NCBI RefSeq assembly: GCF_002140915.1
Contig: NZ_NGKU01000001.1
Location: 1,039,545 to 1,103,544 of the forward strand
Direction of reading: 5' to 3'
Length of the DNA: 64,000 bases
Origin: Candidatus Enterococcus testudinis
GTDB taxonomy: Bacteria > Bacillota > Bacilli > Lactobacillales > Enterococcaceae
In this document: one piece after another, positions 1 through 11,285 of the stretch
How positions within the stretch are numbered: the first letter of the stretch is position 1
How the letters are laid out: the number at the start of each line of letters is the position of its first letter
Made by a program: the position numbers and the translations under genes
The notes under the pieces: generated by a model
Databases searched by the model: none
Told to the model about the DNA's origin: nothing
What the model saw: only the letters and a program-made list of their open reading frames with translations

Positions 1-485
1 CCGACAGAAATATCCACACCTTGGACACCCCAGTCACCAATACCAAGAATACCTTCAGCGTCTGTTGCAACGATCAAACGAATGTCGCGATCGCCAGCAG
101 CGTTTTTCAATGTTTCAGCGATATGTTCTGGATGATTGATATCTAAGTATGCAGCGTATTGAGGATCAACGAACAAACGGCTGTAATTTTCAATCGTGTC
201 AGCAATAGTTGGATCATAAACGATTGGGTTGAATTCAACGATATGTTGGTTAAATAAATAGTAGAACAATGTCCGGTTTGTATTGAAGATTTCCATTAAG
301 AAGTGACGTTTTTCTATATCAGAATCTTTGGTCACATATTGCAAATATGCTTGTTCTGATTGTTCTTCGATGGTTTGAACGTGGGGTGGCAACAAACCAA
401 TCAAGCCTAATTCTTTCCGTTCTTCTAATGTAAAGGCAGTTCCTTTGTTCAAAAATGGGTTATTTAAAATTTCATGTGCGTTCAT
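1..485 (-). CDS. mleS: Malolactic enzyme, N-terminal part (runs off the window)
   Basis: Only the first 161 codons are present; the gene continues beyond base 1. The translation starts [18 protein letters not shown] and runs to [18 protein letters not shown], the order seen in malolactic enzymes of lactic acid bacteria (malic-enzyme fold). The family decarboxylates L-malate to L-lactate and CO2 using NAD and Mn in the cytoplasm, giving acid resistance and proton-motive force. The start at 485 follows a strong GGAGG (491-496). It is divergent from a LysR regulator, the usual mleR-mleS arrangement. A fermentative NAD-malic enzyme is the alternative, but the N-terminus fits malolactic enzyme better. 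Confidence 0.9.
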   Translation of the reverse strand, partial: MNAHEILNNPFLNKGTAFTLEERKELGLIGLLPPHVQTIEEQSEQAYLQYVTKDSDIEKRHFLMEIFNTNRTLFYYLFNQHIVEFNPIVYDPTIADTIENYSRLFVDPQYAAYLDINHPEHIAETLKNAAGDRDIRLIVATDAEGILGIGDWGVQGVDISV

Positions 486-555
486 TATGTTCCTCCAAGT
501 TGTATATTTTTTTGGTCATGCGCTCATTTCCATTAGCTACTTTAATCCTTCGGCA

Positions 556-600
556 GAATTATAGTCAACTAACGGTGGTATAATAAAAATTATTTATAAC
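556..600 (+). promoter_or_regulatory. Divergent mleS/mleR regulatory region with candidate -10 and LysR-type site
   Basis: A TATAAT at 579-584 is a candidate -10 for mleR; no good -35 was found. It overlaps an AT-rich stretch (583-597) with ATAAA and TTTAT ends that contains a T-N11-A spacing (584-596), the loose signature of LysR binding sites. Inferred from position and family only. Confidence 0.35.
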
Positions 601-644
601 AAAACAGCTTCTATGTTAAAATGAGCCAAAGGAGAAATCAGACA

Positions 645-1538
645 ATGAACATACGTGATTTAGAATATTTCAGTGCTTTAGCAGACATGCTTTCTTTTAC
701 GCAAGTGGCGCATAAATTTGCAGTCAGTCAACCTACGATCAGTTACGCCGTCAAACGCTTGGAACAGCATTACGGCTGTGATTTGATCGCCCGAGAGGCC
801 TCCCATCGATCGATTACCTTGACCAACGAAGGGGAGATTCTGAAGGCCCATGTACGCTATATATTGGACGAATTTGTGACATTGGATCGGGCTATCGAAC
901 ATGCCAAAAACAACCGTACCCATATTGGTTTCCCGCCCATTATTCGATCGAAAGTCTTCTCGAAACTTTTGGATGATAAAGAAATCATTCGCTTTATTTC
1001 CAATTTTCATTTGGTTTCAGGTGGATCGAATGAATTATTGTCAAAACTTTTATCTGGAAAAATCGATTTTAGCTTGTTGGGCAGCGTCAATCCAATCATT
1101 CATCCAAACTTACATGTTAAATTATTGTTTCAGCAGGAATTTTTTATTTTTGTGTCTAAGGACAATCCGTTAGCGGCCAAAAAGGAAATTTCCTTTGCAC
1201 AAGCTACGGAATATCCATTCATCCTTTTGGAAAAAGGCTATACCCATGGTCTGGCCTTTCGTAACTTGAGTGACAAGTTGACGAAGAAACCTGAAGTCCA
1301 GTTTTATTTTTCAGATGTCCAAACGATTGGGCAGTTGGTGAGTTCAAATATTGGGATTACGTTGATGACTGATTTCCCAGTCTTTCAAGAGATGGATGGC
1401 CTTGTCAAGATTCCGCTGGTACCTGAGGACAAAGAAATCTTCTATATTCAGTATGCGTATTTGAAAAGTGCGGTGTTGAATCAAGATGTCCAGAAATTGA
1501 TGGGGATCTTGGATGACTTGTCTTGGGTGGAGGAATAG
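645..1538 (+). CDS. mleR: LysR-family regulator of the malolactic gene
   Basis: A 297-residue LysR-type regulator. The N-terminal winged HTH covers about residues 1-60 (MNIRDLEYFSALADMLSF, then a helix with VSQPTISYAVKRLE), followed by a type 2 periplasmic-binding-like effector domain. The ATG at 645 is preferred over 621 because AAAGGAG (628-634) sits at good distance and the family starts with MNIRDLEYF. Divergent placement to the malolactic enzyme and family precedent (MleR, activated by malate) support a role in inducing mleS. It ends at a strong bidirectional terminator. Confidence 0.88.
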   Translation: MNIRDLEYFSALADMLSFTQVAHKFAVSQPTISYAVKRLEQHYGCDLIAREASHRSITLTNEGEILKAHVRYILDEFVTLDRAIEHAKNNRTHIGFPPIIRSKVFSKLLDDKEIIRFISNFHLVSGGSNELLSKLLSGKIDFSLLGSVNPIIHPNLHVKLLFQQEFFIFVSKDNPLAAKKEISFAQATEYPFILLEKGYTHGLAFRNLSDKLTKKPEVQFYFSDVQTIGQLVSSNIGITLMTDFPVFQEMDGLVKIPLVPEDKEIFYIQYAYLKSAVLNQDVQKLMGILDDLSWVEE

Positions 1539-1554
1539 GGGCAAGATATAGCAG

Positions 1555-1607
1555 AAAAGAGCGAACAAAGGCACCATGGATCAAATGGTGCCTTTGTTCG
1601 CTCTTTT
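1555..1607. terminator. Bidirectional terminator between mleR and ganR
   Basis: Perfect 22-bp inverted repeat (1555-1576 and 1586-1607) with a 9-nt loop. A-tract on the left and T-tract on the right make it work for both convergent genes. Confidence 0.93.
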
Positions 1608-1624
1608 GTTTCATTTGCTATCAG

Positions 1625-2623
1625 TTATTTTGGTAGGAAACTTTTTCGTACGATCAATTCTAATCCCAGTGAGACTGTTTTTGTGATTTTTCTAGGATGG
1701 ACGATTTGATCGACCAACATATCGATGGACGTTTTGGCAATTTCTTCCACATCAATCCGAAAAGTCGTTAATGGGGGGGAGACAAATTTCGCAATATCAT
1801 TGTCATTGACACTGATTAATTCTAAGCGATCAGGAACTGTGATCGAATGCTCATTCAAGGCTTGCAAAACACCTACAGCAATTGTATCAGAAGCAACAAA
1901 AATCGCTTCAGGCAAATCTTCTTTCAACGTTTCTATCATGTCGATCGTTAATTGATAGCCTTGATCGACGGTGAATTTTCCAGCTGAGTACATATATTTT
2001 TCTTTGAATAACAGTTTCTCGCTCATTTTTTGACGGAAGACGATTTCGCGACTGTCTTGTTCTTCTTGTTGGGTGTCAGGATTAAAAAATGCCCCACCGA
2101 TGAATCCAATTTCACTATAGCCTTTGTCTATAAATAGATCAAGGGCTTTTTTTGTGATTCTATCGGTATCAGGTTTCACCGTATCAAATAGTTCTGCTTC
2201 AGGATTGATTTCGAGAATCACACCAGCAGAGCAAACTGTTTTGAATTGTTGTAATTCTTCTTTTCCAAAGGACCCAATACCAATAAAGCCGGATACTTGT
2301 TTGAGTATGTCCAACACATGATCCTCATGGGTAATCAATTGGATTTCCATATTGTTGATTTTGGCGTATTTTTCTAAGGAAATCCGTAACTGGCGAAAAT
2401 AAACATCTTGTAATTCTTCTTGTTCTGTTAGCCAAAATACGACGGCAATTTTTTCAAGGGTTGTTTTGATTTTTGAGCGATCATATCCTAGTGCAAGTGC
2501 TGCATGAATGATTTTCTTTCTGGTATCTGGTGTGATGGAGAGTGATTCATCGCCATTCAGCAACCTTGAAACGGTGGCTTGTGAATAGCCGGAGTGTTCC
2601 GAGATTTTTTTTATCGTCACCAT
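1625..2623 (-). CDS. ganR: LacI-family repressor of the galactan locus
   Basis: A 332-residue LacI/GalR regulator. The HTH is at the N-terminus (MVTIKKISEHSGYSQATVSR, then a hinge near residue 50), followed by a sugar-binding type 1 periplasmic fold that includes a FVASDTIAVGVLQAL stretch typical of the family. The start at 2623 is chosen because GAGGTG lies 7 nt upstream; a longer in-frame start at 2644 lacks support. It is divergent from an ABC/GH42/GH53 galactan set, so it is very likely the local repressor (GanR of Bacillus is the model). Identical AGTAAA-N4-TTTACT-type palindromes in the divergent region are candidate operators. Confidence 0.85.
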   Translation of the reverse strand: MVTIKKISEHSGYSQATVSRLLNGDESLSITPDTRKKIIHAALALGYDRSKIKTTLEKIAVVFWLTEQEELQDVYFRQLRISLEKYAKINNMEIQLITHEDHVLDILKQVSGFIGIGSFGKEELQQFKTVCSAGVILEINPEAELFDTVKPDTDRITKKALDLFIDKGYSEIGFIGGAFFNPDTQQEEQDSREIVFRQKMSEKLLFKEKYMYSAGKFTVDQGYQLTIDMIETLKEDLPEAIFVASDTIAVGVLQALNEHSITVPDRLELISVNDNDIAKFVSPPLTTFRIDVEEIAKTSIDMLVDQIVHPRKITKTVSLGLELIVRKSFLPK

Positions 2624-2665
2624 ATTTTTCACCTCTACATTCATTATAGATGAATTGAAATAGCA

Positions 2666-2681
2666 AGTAAAGAAATTTACT
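2666..2681. promoter_or_regulatory. Candidate GanR operator O1
   Basis: Inverted repeat AGTAAA-N4-TTTACT just upstream of ganR; a TTTACTAAATG half-site repeats directly after it (2676-2699). The same architecture recurs at 2795-2808, which supports an operator pair and autoregulation. Confidence 0.6.
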
Positions 2682-2794
2682 AAATGAATTTACTAAATGT
2701 TCATTGCTTCTATATTTGATATTTGGAATAATCATTAAAATCCTTACGCATAAGGTTTTATTCCGTGTTTAAGTGAATAAATTAAAAAAAATTA

Positions 2795-2808
2795 GTAAAA
2801 CTATTTAC
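2795..2808. promoter_or_regulatory. Candidate GanR operator O2 overlapping the ganS promoter
   Basis: GTAAA-N4-TTTAC, same half-sites and spacing as O1 about 130 bp away. It overlaps the -35 of the ganS promoter, so binding would block RNA polymerase; two sites at this spacing could also loop. Confidence 0.6.
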
Positions 2809-2832
2809 AAATTAAGTAAAATAATTTATTAT
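2804..2832 (+). promoter_or_regulatory. Sigma-A type promoter of the gan operon
   Basis: -35 TTTACA (2804-2809), 17-nt spacer, -10 TATTAT (2827-2832). Confidence 0.65.
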
Positions 2833-2842
2833 TAGAAATGAA

Positions 2843-2856
2843 AAAAAGCGTTTACA
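2843..2856. promoter_or_regulatory. Candidate cre (CcpA) site
   Basis: Read on the minus strand it gives TGTAAACGCTTTTT, matching the cre consensus TGWAANCGNTNWCA except for the last two bases. It lies just downstream of the -10, a usual position for carbon catabolite repression. Confidence 0.5.
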
Positions 2857-2880
2857 AAAAAGTGAAGGTGGTCATGTTCA

Positions 2881-4146
2881 ATGAAAAAAAGTGTGGGTCT
2901 TTTATTATTAAGTGCTGCAGCTCTTGGATTAAGTGCGTGCGGCCCGCAAGGAGATAGTACAGATACTTCTGGTGCAAAGGCAACGAATGACAATGCGTAC
3001 GATTTATTGGTTTGGGAAGATCAGTCGAAATCATCAGGGATTGAAGATGCCGTGAAACAATTTGAAGAAGAACACGATGTGACGATCAAAGTCGTTGAGA
3101 AGGCCTATGGCGGTCAGATTGAAGATTTGCGACTTGATGGACCTGCGGGCACAGGTGCCGATGTCATTACGATTCCAGGTGACCAGATTGGTACGGCAGT
3201 AACAGAAGGTTTACTGAAGGAACTAGATGTTGATCAAGCCACGCAAGAGATATACGCAGATGCTGCTATGCAATCACAGATTGTTGACGGAAAAGTGTAC
3301 GGCTTGCCAAAAGCTGTTGAAACGCAAATACTATATTATAACAAGGCGTTGATTTCAGAAGATGAATTACCAACGACAACGGATGAATGGTTAGAATATT
3401 CTGAGTCCGTTGCTGGAGATGACAAATTCGGTTTATTGGCATTATGGGATCAAATATACTATGCCCAAGGCGTGTTAAGTGGTTATGGCGGCTATGTCTT
3501 TGGTACTGATGGTACCAGTGGATTCAATGCAGATGATATTGGTTTAGCCAATGATGGTGCGATCGAAGGTGCTGAGTATATCCAACAGTTCTATGATTCT
3601 GGTGTATTTCCTTCAGGAATCGTTGGCGAGCAAGGTATCAATGTATTGGACTCATTGTTCACAGAAGGCAAAGCGGCAGCAGTCATCTCAGGACCTTGGA
3701 ATTTATCTCCGTATGAAGAAGCTGGGATCGATTATGGCGTCAAAGAATTGCCTCTGCTGGGAAATGGCGAGCACATGGGATCGTTCATCGGTGTGAAAAG
3801 TTATAATGTGAGCAGTTATTCCCAAAATGCAGAGTTAGCAGAAGAATTTGTCAAATTTATTAGTAATGAAGAAAATTCAAAAGTTCGTTATGAAAAAACA
3901 TTGGAAGTACCAGCAGTTGAAGCATTGGCTGATGATCCAACAGTCAAGGAAAGTGAAAGTGCCACAGCGATTGCTACGCAATCTCAATATGCTGAATTGA
4001 CACCTGGAATTACCGCAATGAACGCTGTCTGGGAGCCAATCGACGCAGCTTTACAAACGATTGCGACTGGAAAAGACGAACCAAAAAAAGCCTTACCTCA
4101 AGCCGTAGATCAAATCAAATCGGCCATCGAAGCAACTCAAAATTAA
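2881..4146 (+). CDS. ganS: Galactooligosaccharide ABC transporter substrate-binding lipoprotein
   Basis: A 421-residue extracellular solute-binding protein (family 1, maltose-type). The signal peptide ends in a lipobox LSAC with the lipidated Cys at residue 20, so it is tethered to the outer face of the membrane. The mature part has the usual two-lobe pattern (LVWEDQ, then GLPKAVETQILYYNKAL and GKAAAVISGPW). It is the first gene of the galactan operon, upstream of MalF/MalG-type permeases and a GH42 enzyme, so beta-1,4-galactooligosaccharides are the likely ligand (as for GanS/CycB of Bacillus). A hairpin right after the gene should give it higher expression than the permeases. No ATPase gene lies in the locus. 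Confidence 0.85.
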   Translation: MKKSVGLLLLSAAALGLSACGPQGDSTDTSGAKATNDNAYDLLVWEDQSKSSGIEDAVKQFEEEHDVTIKVVEKAYGGQIEDLRLDGPAGTGADVITIPGDQIGTAVTEGLLKELDVDQATQEIYADAAMQSQIVDGKVYGLPKAVETQILYYNKALISEDELPTTTDEWLEYSESVAGDDKFGLLALWDQIYYAQGVLSGYGGYVFGTDGTSGFNADDIGLANDGAIEGAEYIQQFYDSGVFPSGIVGEQGINVLDSLFTEGKAAAVISGPWNLSPYEEAGIDYGVKELPLLGNGEHMGSFIGVKSYNVSSYSQNAELAEEFVKFISNEENSKVRYEKTLEVPAVEALADDPTVKESESATAIATQSQYAELTPGITAMNAVWEPIDAALQTIATGKDEPKKALPQAVDQIKSAIEATQN

Positions 4147-4155
4147 AAAAAAATG

Positions 4156-4182
4156 AGGCGGCGTTACCCGTCGCCTTTTTTC
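4156..4182 (+). terminator. Attenuating terminator after ganS
   Basis: GC-rich hairpin (4156-4175) followed by a T-tract, inside the operon. Probably leaky, setting binding protein above permease levels. Confidence 0.7.
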
Positions 4183-4197
4183 TAGGGGGCATATAAA

Positions 4198-5469
4198 ATG
4201 GACCAATCAACAGGTTCTTACGGAAAAAAAGCCATGCTGTTCTCTCTGATTCCTGGTCTAGGACAATTTTATAATCATCAAAAAATCAAAGGTGCTTTGT
4301 TTCTTTTCTTTTTTGTCATGTATGGCATTGTCTTCAAAGATTTATTTAATATGGGGCTTTGGGGATTGGTAACGCTTGGGGTAGAGGTACCAAGAGACAA
4401 TTCGATTTTCTTGTTGGCTGAAGGTTTGGTTGCGCTGATCGTTATCGCATTTGGCATCTTTTTTTATTATTTAAATTTGCGTGATGCGTATAAAAATGGC
4501 GAATTGAGAGACAATGGGCTAAGGGTCAATTCAATTCGCGAAAGTTATCAGGCATTGTTAAGCGAGGGCTATCCTTATCTCATGAGTAGCCCAGCGTTTG
4601 TACTATTGGTCTTTTCAGTGATTTTCCCAATTTTGTTCAGTATTGCGCTGGCCTTTACGAATTATGACTTATACCATTCGGCACCAGCCAACTTAGCTGA
4701 TTGGGTTGGCTTAGACACGTTTAAGAAGATTTTTACAGTTGATATTTGGCGGGCCACTTTTTTTAATGTATTGGGTTGGACAGTGACTTGGACCTTAGTT
4801 GCTTCCACACTCCAAGTAGCGATAGGCATTTTTTTAGCGGTTGTGGTTCATCAAAAAGAGCTGCGTTTTAAGAAATTTTTTCGAACCATATTGATTTTGC
4901 CGTGGGCAGTACCTGGTTTTGTCACGATTTTGGTATTTGCCGGAATGTTTAATGACAGCTTTGGTGCGATCAATCAATCCCTCTTAGCGTTTTTCAATAT
5001 TTCTGCGATTCCTTGGCTGACCAGTGTGAACTGGACACGTCTAGCATTGTTGATGATTCAAGGTTGGTTGGGATTTCCGTACATTTTTATTGTGACGACA
5101 GGCACTTTGCAGTCTATTCCTGATGATTTGTATGAAGCGGCGACAATCGATGGTGCATCGGCATTTCAAAAATTCCGCAGAATTACATTGCCGTTGTTGC
5201 TATATGCAATGGCACCAATCTTGATTACCCAATATACGTTTAACTTTAACAACTTTAATATCATCTATCTATTCAATTCAGGCGGTCCAGCAGTTCCTGG
5301 CTCTACTGCCGGAGGGACGGATATTTTGGTTTCTTGGATCTACAAACTTACGATGCAAAACAGCCAATATGCACTTGCAGCAGCATTAACGATTCTGTTA
5401 TCAATCTTTGTGATTGCGATTGCACTTTGGCAATTTAGACGAACGAATTCTTTCAAGGAGGTGGATTAA
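4198..5469 (+). CDS. ganP: Galactooligosaccharide ABC permease, MalF-type
   Basis: A 423-residue inner-membrane permease. The extra N-terminal hydrophobic segments (FSLIPGLGQFYNHQKIKGAL at about residues 15-34) precede the core binding-protein-dependent transport domain. The EAA loop that docks the ATPase reads EAATIDGASAFQKFRRITLP. An SD AGGGGG (4184-4189) supports the ATG. It pairs with the MalG-type permease one base downstream. The ATPase must come from elsewhere; in Bacillus the shared MsmX-type ATPase does this. Confidence 0.85.
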   Translation: MDQSTGSYGKKAMLFSLIPGLGQFYNHQKIKGALFLFFFVMYGIVFKDLFNMGLWGLVTLGVEVPRDNSIFLLAEGLVALIVIAFGIFFYYLNLRDAYKNGELRDNGLRVNSIRESYQALLSEGYPYLMSSPAFVLLVFSVIFPILFSIALAFTNYDLYHSAPANLADWVGLDTFKKIFTVDIWRATFFNVLGWTVTWTLVASTLQVAIGIFLAVVVHQKELRFKKFFRTILILPWAVPGFVTILVFAGMFNDSFGAINQSLLAFFNISAIPWLTSVNWTRLALLMIQGWLGFPYIFIVTTGTLQSIPDDLYEAATIDGASAFQKFRRITLPLLLYAMAPILITQYTFNFNNFNIIYLFNSGGPAVPGSTAGGTDILVSWIYKLTMQNSQYALAAALTILLSIFVIAIALWQFRRTNSFKEVD

Positions 5470-5470
5470 T

Positions 5471-6325
5471 ATGAAGCAATCGAGTTTAAAAAAACAACGG
5501 ACATTCAGGTTGGGGCTCTCTTATTTGTTGTTGATCTTAGTTGTAGTTGTCATCATTTATCCACTTCTTTGGACAATCGGCGCGAGTTTCAATCCGGGAA
5601 ATAGCTTGGTCAGTACCAGCATGATTCCGGAAAATCCAACTCTCGGCCATTATCTCAAACTGTTTTCAGGAGAAAATGAACTGTACTATGGCCAATGGTA
5701 CTTGAATTCCCTGAAAATCAGCGTCTTCACCATGCTGCTATCTTTGGTATTTGTCTCAATGACCGCTTATTCGTTTTCAAGGTTTCGTTTTTCTGGACGA
5801 AAGAATGGTTTGATGCTGTTCTTGTTGTTGCAAATGATTCCACAGTTTTCTGCGTTGATCGCGATTTTCGTTTTGGCTCAGATGCTTGGTTTGATCAATA
5901 GCCATTGGTTGTTGATATTGATTTATGTAGGGGGACAAATCCCGATGAATACGTATTTGCTCAAAGGGTACTTCGATTCGATCCCGATTGATTTAGATGA
6001 AAGTGCGAAAATTGATGGGGCGAGCAATACGCGTATTTTTTGGCAAATTTTGATTCCATTGTCTCGTCCGATGTTGGCTGTTGTTGCGATGAATGGTTTC
6101 ACGGGTCCGCTAGGTGATTTTGCGCTTTCTTCCGTGCTGCTTCGAAATCCCGCGTATTATACCTTGCCAATCGGTTTGTATAAGCTTGTCACAGATAAGA
6201 TGGGTGCAAGTTATACGACCTTTGCAGCGGGGGCCATTTTGATCAGCATTCCCATTGCATTAGTGTTTATTGCATTACAAAAACATTTCGTTTCTGGCTT
6301 AACAGCTGGGGGAACGAAAGGATAG
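5471..6325 (+). CDS. ganQ: Galactooligosaccharide ABC permease, MalG-type
   Basis: A 284-residue permease with six predicted membrane spans and the EAA loop DESAKIDGASNTRIFWQILIP. The ATG at 5471 follows AAGGAGG (5456-5462), which lies in the end of ganP, and the genes are one base apart, so they are translationally coupled. It forms the second half of the permease heterodimer. A longer in-frame start inside ganP is not needed. Confidence 0.85.
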   Translation: MKQSSLKKQRTFRLGLSYLLLILVVVVIIYPLLWTIGASFNPGNSLVSTSMIPENPTLGHYLKLFSGENELYYGQWYLNSLKISVFTMLLSLVFVSMTAYSFSRFRFSGRKNGLMLFLLLQMIPQFSALIAIFVLAQMLGLINSHWLLILIYVGGQIPMNTYLLKGYFDSIPIDLDESAKIDGASNTRIFWQILIPLSRPMLAVVAMNGFTGPLGDFALSSVLLRNPAYYTLPIGLYKLVTDKMGASYTTFAAGAILISIPIALVFIALQKHFVSGLTAGGTKG

Positions 6326-6334
6326 GATGGAGAC

Positions 6335-8377
6335 ATGGAACAAATGAAATATAACTTAGAGAAACGCTTTTTGCATGGAGGAGATTATAACCCGGATCAA
6401 TGGCTGGATTATCCAGAGGTGTTGCAAAAAGATTTAGCGCTTATGGATAAAGCAAAAGCCAATACATTCTCACTGGGCATTTTTGCATGGAGCACACTTG
6501 AACCAGAAGAAGGCGTTTTTCATTTTGAGTGGCTGGATAAAATGATAGATGATATTGCGCAAAATGGTGGCAATGTCATATTGGCAACCCCGAGCGGTGC
6601 ACGACCTGCATGGATGTCGCAAAAATATCCAGAAGTTTTAAGAACCAATGGCCAACGGGAAAAGATGCGCCATGGCGGCAGACATAATCATTGCTTCTCA
6701 TCACCTATCTATCGAGAAAAAGTTGCGCGTATCAATCGCAAACTTGCAGAGCGCTACCACGATCATCCAGCGTTATTGATGTGGCATATTTCGAATGAGT
6801 ACTCTGGTGAATGCCACTGTGACTTGTGTCAAGAAAATTTCCGTCAATGGGTCAAAAGAAAATATCAAACGTTAGACGCTGTGAATCAAGCTTGGTGGGG
6901 GCCTTTCTGGAGTCATACGATCACGGATTGGTCACAAATCGAATCACCTTCGCCGATTGGTGAGATGCAAGTGCATGGGCTAAATCTTGATTGGCGCAGA
7001 TTTGTCACAGATCAGACGATCGATTTTTATGAACATGAAATCAAAGATATCCGTTCCTTGTCACCCAATGTACCAATCACAACCAACTTCATGGCAGATA
7101 CGTATGATTTGATTCCTTTTCAAAGCTTGGATTATGGAAAATTTGCCCAGCATGTGGACATTATTAGCTGGGATTGCTATCCTGCTTGGCATAACGATTG
7201 GGAGACGACTGCTGATTTAGCAAGCAAGGTCGGCTTTATCAATGATCAATACCGCAGCTTGAAGCAACAGCCATTTTTGATCATGGAATCAACACCAAGT
7301 GGTGTCAACTGGCATGATGTCAACAAAACCAAACGACCGGGGATGCATATGTTGTCTTCGATGCAATTTTTGGCCCATGGTTCTGACAGTAATTTGTACT
7401 TTCAATGGCGAAAATCCCGTGGATCTTCTGAAAAATTTCATGGGGCAGTCGTCGACCATGACAATGACGAGAACAATCGTGTGTTCAAAGATGTCGCAGA
7501 AGTCGGAAATGCCTTAGAACATATCAAAGAAATCAAAGGGAAAAACAAAGAAGCGAAAGTTGCTATCGTCTACGATTGGGACAACAATTGGGCATTGAAT
7601 GATGCACAAGGATTTGGGTTACAGAGCAAGCGCTATCCGCAAACGCTGCAAGAGCATTATCGCTATTTTTGGCAAAATGATATTGCTGTTGATGTGATTA
7701 CGCCGACACAAGACTTTTCGACATACGATTTGGTGATCGTACCAATGCTGTATCTAATCACAGAAGATACTATGACAAAACTTCAGGACTATACAAAAAA
7801 TGGCGGTACTTTAGTGGCAACATATTTGACTGGCTACGTGAATGAAACAGATTTAGCCTACTTGAATGGTTGGCCGCAAGCGTTGCAAGATTTATTTGGT
7901 ATTGCCGTCAAAGAGACAGACGCATTGTATCCAAAGCAAAGCAACAAGCTCGCATTTGCAGGAGCAAGCTTTGAGGTACAAGATTATTGTAGTATCTTGG
8001 ACAATCATGATGCAGAAGTCCTTGCGACATACGAAGAAGATTTTTATGCGCAAAGTCCGAGTGTGACAAAGCATCCTTTTGGCGCAGGTACTGCCTATTA
8101 TATTGGTGCCCGTACCAAGGCTGATTTCTTAGGTGTTTTTTATGATCAAATCATCGGTACACTAGGCTTAGCAAATCCTTGGGTAAAACAAGGCCATCCC
8201 GCAGTTTCTGTCCAACAACGAGGCAGCAATCATTATTTTGTGATGAACTTCTCTGAAGAAAGCCAAGAAATCTGCGTGGCATCTGAAGGGATTGATTTAA
8301 TAAAAAAAGAGTCGACGATGCAAGAAATCCAATTGGCTCCATATGAGGTCAAGGTGATACGAACAACTGATGTATGA
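6335..8377 (+). CDS. ganA: GH42 beta-galactosidase
   Basis: A 680-residue glycoside hydrolase family 42 enzyme without a signal peptide, so cytoplasmic. The acid/base Glu is in HISNEYSG (E155) and the nucleophile Glu in FLIMESTPSG (E318). A Cys cluster (C120, then CHCDLC at 160-165) matches the zinc site of GH42. The N-terminal TIM barrel is followed by the trimerisation domain (from about residue 400) and a small beta domain. It removes galactose from galactooligosaccharides imported by the ABC system. It is the last gene before an internal terminator. Confidence 0.92.
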   Translation: MEQMKYNLEKRFLHGGDYNPDQWLDYPEVLQKDLALMDKAKANTFSLGIFAWSTLEPEEGVFHFEWLDKMIDDIAQNGGNVILATPSGARPAWMSQKYPEVLRTNGQREKMRHGGRHNHCFSSPIYREKVARINRKLAERYHDHPALLMWHISNEYSGECHCDLCQENFRQWVKRKYQTLDAVNQAWWGPFWSHTITDWSQIESPSPIGEMQVHGLNLDWRRFVTDQTIDFYEHEIKDIRSLSPNVPITTNFMADTYDLIPFQSLDYGKFAQHVDIISWDCYPAWHNDWETTADLASKVGFINDQYRSLKQQPFLIMESTPSGVNWHDVNKTKRPGMHMLSSMQFLAHGSDSNLYFQWRKSRGSSEKFHGAVVDHDNDENNRVFKDVAEVGNALEHIKEIKGKNKEAKVAIVYDWDNNWALNDAQGFGLQSKRYPQTLQEHYRYFWQNDIAVDVITPTQDFSTYDLVIVPMLYLITEDTMTKLQDYTKNGGTLVATYLTGYVNETDLAYLNGWPQALQDLFGIAVKETDALYPKQSNKLAFAGASFEVQDYCSILDNHDAEVLATYEEDFYAQSPSVTKHPFGAGTAYYIGARTKADFLGVFYDQIIGTLGLANPWVKQGHPAVSVQQRGSNHYFVMNFSEESQEICVASEGIDLIKKESTMQEIQLAPYEVKVIRTTDV

Positions 8378-8388
8378 GTAAAATCTGG

Positions 8389-8424
8389 AAGGGATTGAAA
8401 TGTATCATTTCAATTCCTTTTTTT
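8389..8424 (+). terminator. Terminator between ganA and ganB
   Basis: Stem GGATTGAAATG/CATTTCAATTCC with a short loop followed by seven T. It separates the intracellular genes from the wall-anchored galactanase; read-through or a separate weak promoter must serve ganB. Confidence 0.8.
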
Positions 8425-8440
8425 GGAAGGAGAGTAATGA

Positions 8441-10723
<2,283 letters not shown>

Positions 10724-10984
10724 TTTCATCAATCCAGTTTGTCGATTGGAAAATCATACGGAGAACAAAGTAGCAAGAATATGATGTAATAAAGTATTTA
10801 CTCTTGAACTAATTGGGTAAAGGATTCTGTCAAATAAAATTGAGTCATCGTGTCCGCGTGAAATAGTTTACCTCATTTCGGTGAGTATAGCGAAAGAGCT
10901 ATTTTCTCGTTGGTTAGACGAGAAGGACAAAGCTGATGATTCATAGCAAGTTGCTATCTAATCCACATGTTTTTATAAATAGAG

Positions 10985-11029
10985 CGCACAAAAGCCAGAA
11001 CTATTTGCACTATGTCTGGCTTTTGTGCG
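10985..11029. terminator. Symmetric hairpin, probable terminator of the gan locus
   Basis: Perfect 15-bp stem (10985-10999 and 11015-11029) with a 15-nt loop. The T-tract is inside the stem (CTTTTG), not after it, so strength as a terminator is uncertain. Confidence 0.55.
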
Positions 11030-11245
11030 GTCGATATATTTATCTGGTTTCATCCGTTTTATCAATACAACAGATGAACAATCACATACACATGCTCAAC
11101 TTCACCAAGTTTTTTTGTTATTTATAACCGCTCCTTATAAAGGACTAGTGATCCCGCGTTATTTAACCGTCAAATCAAAAAGTTCCCCCTTGTCAAAAGT
11201 GAGCGCTTTCTATAATCTGGAGAGGAATAGAAACCAAAATAAAAA

Positions 11246-11285
11246 AGGCACTTCATATCTGTACTCCGACATACAGATACGAAGC
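11246..11285 (-). terminator. Minus-oriented terminator-like hairpin with no matching gene
   Basis: Stem TATCTGTA/TACAGATA extended by CTTC/GAAG, flanked on the left by six A, so the T-tract is on the minus strand. No intact minus-strand gene lies upstream of it. Confidence 0.5.
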
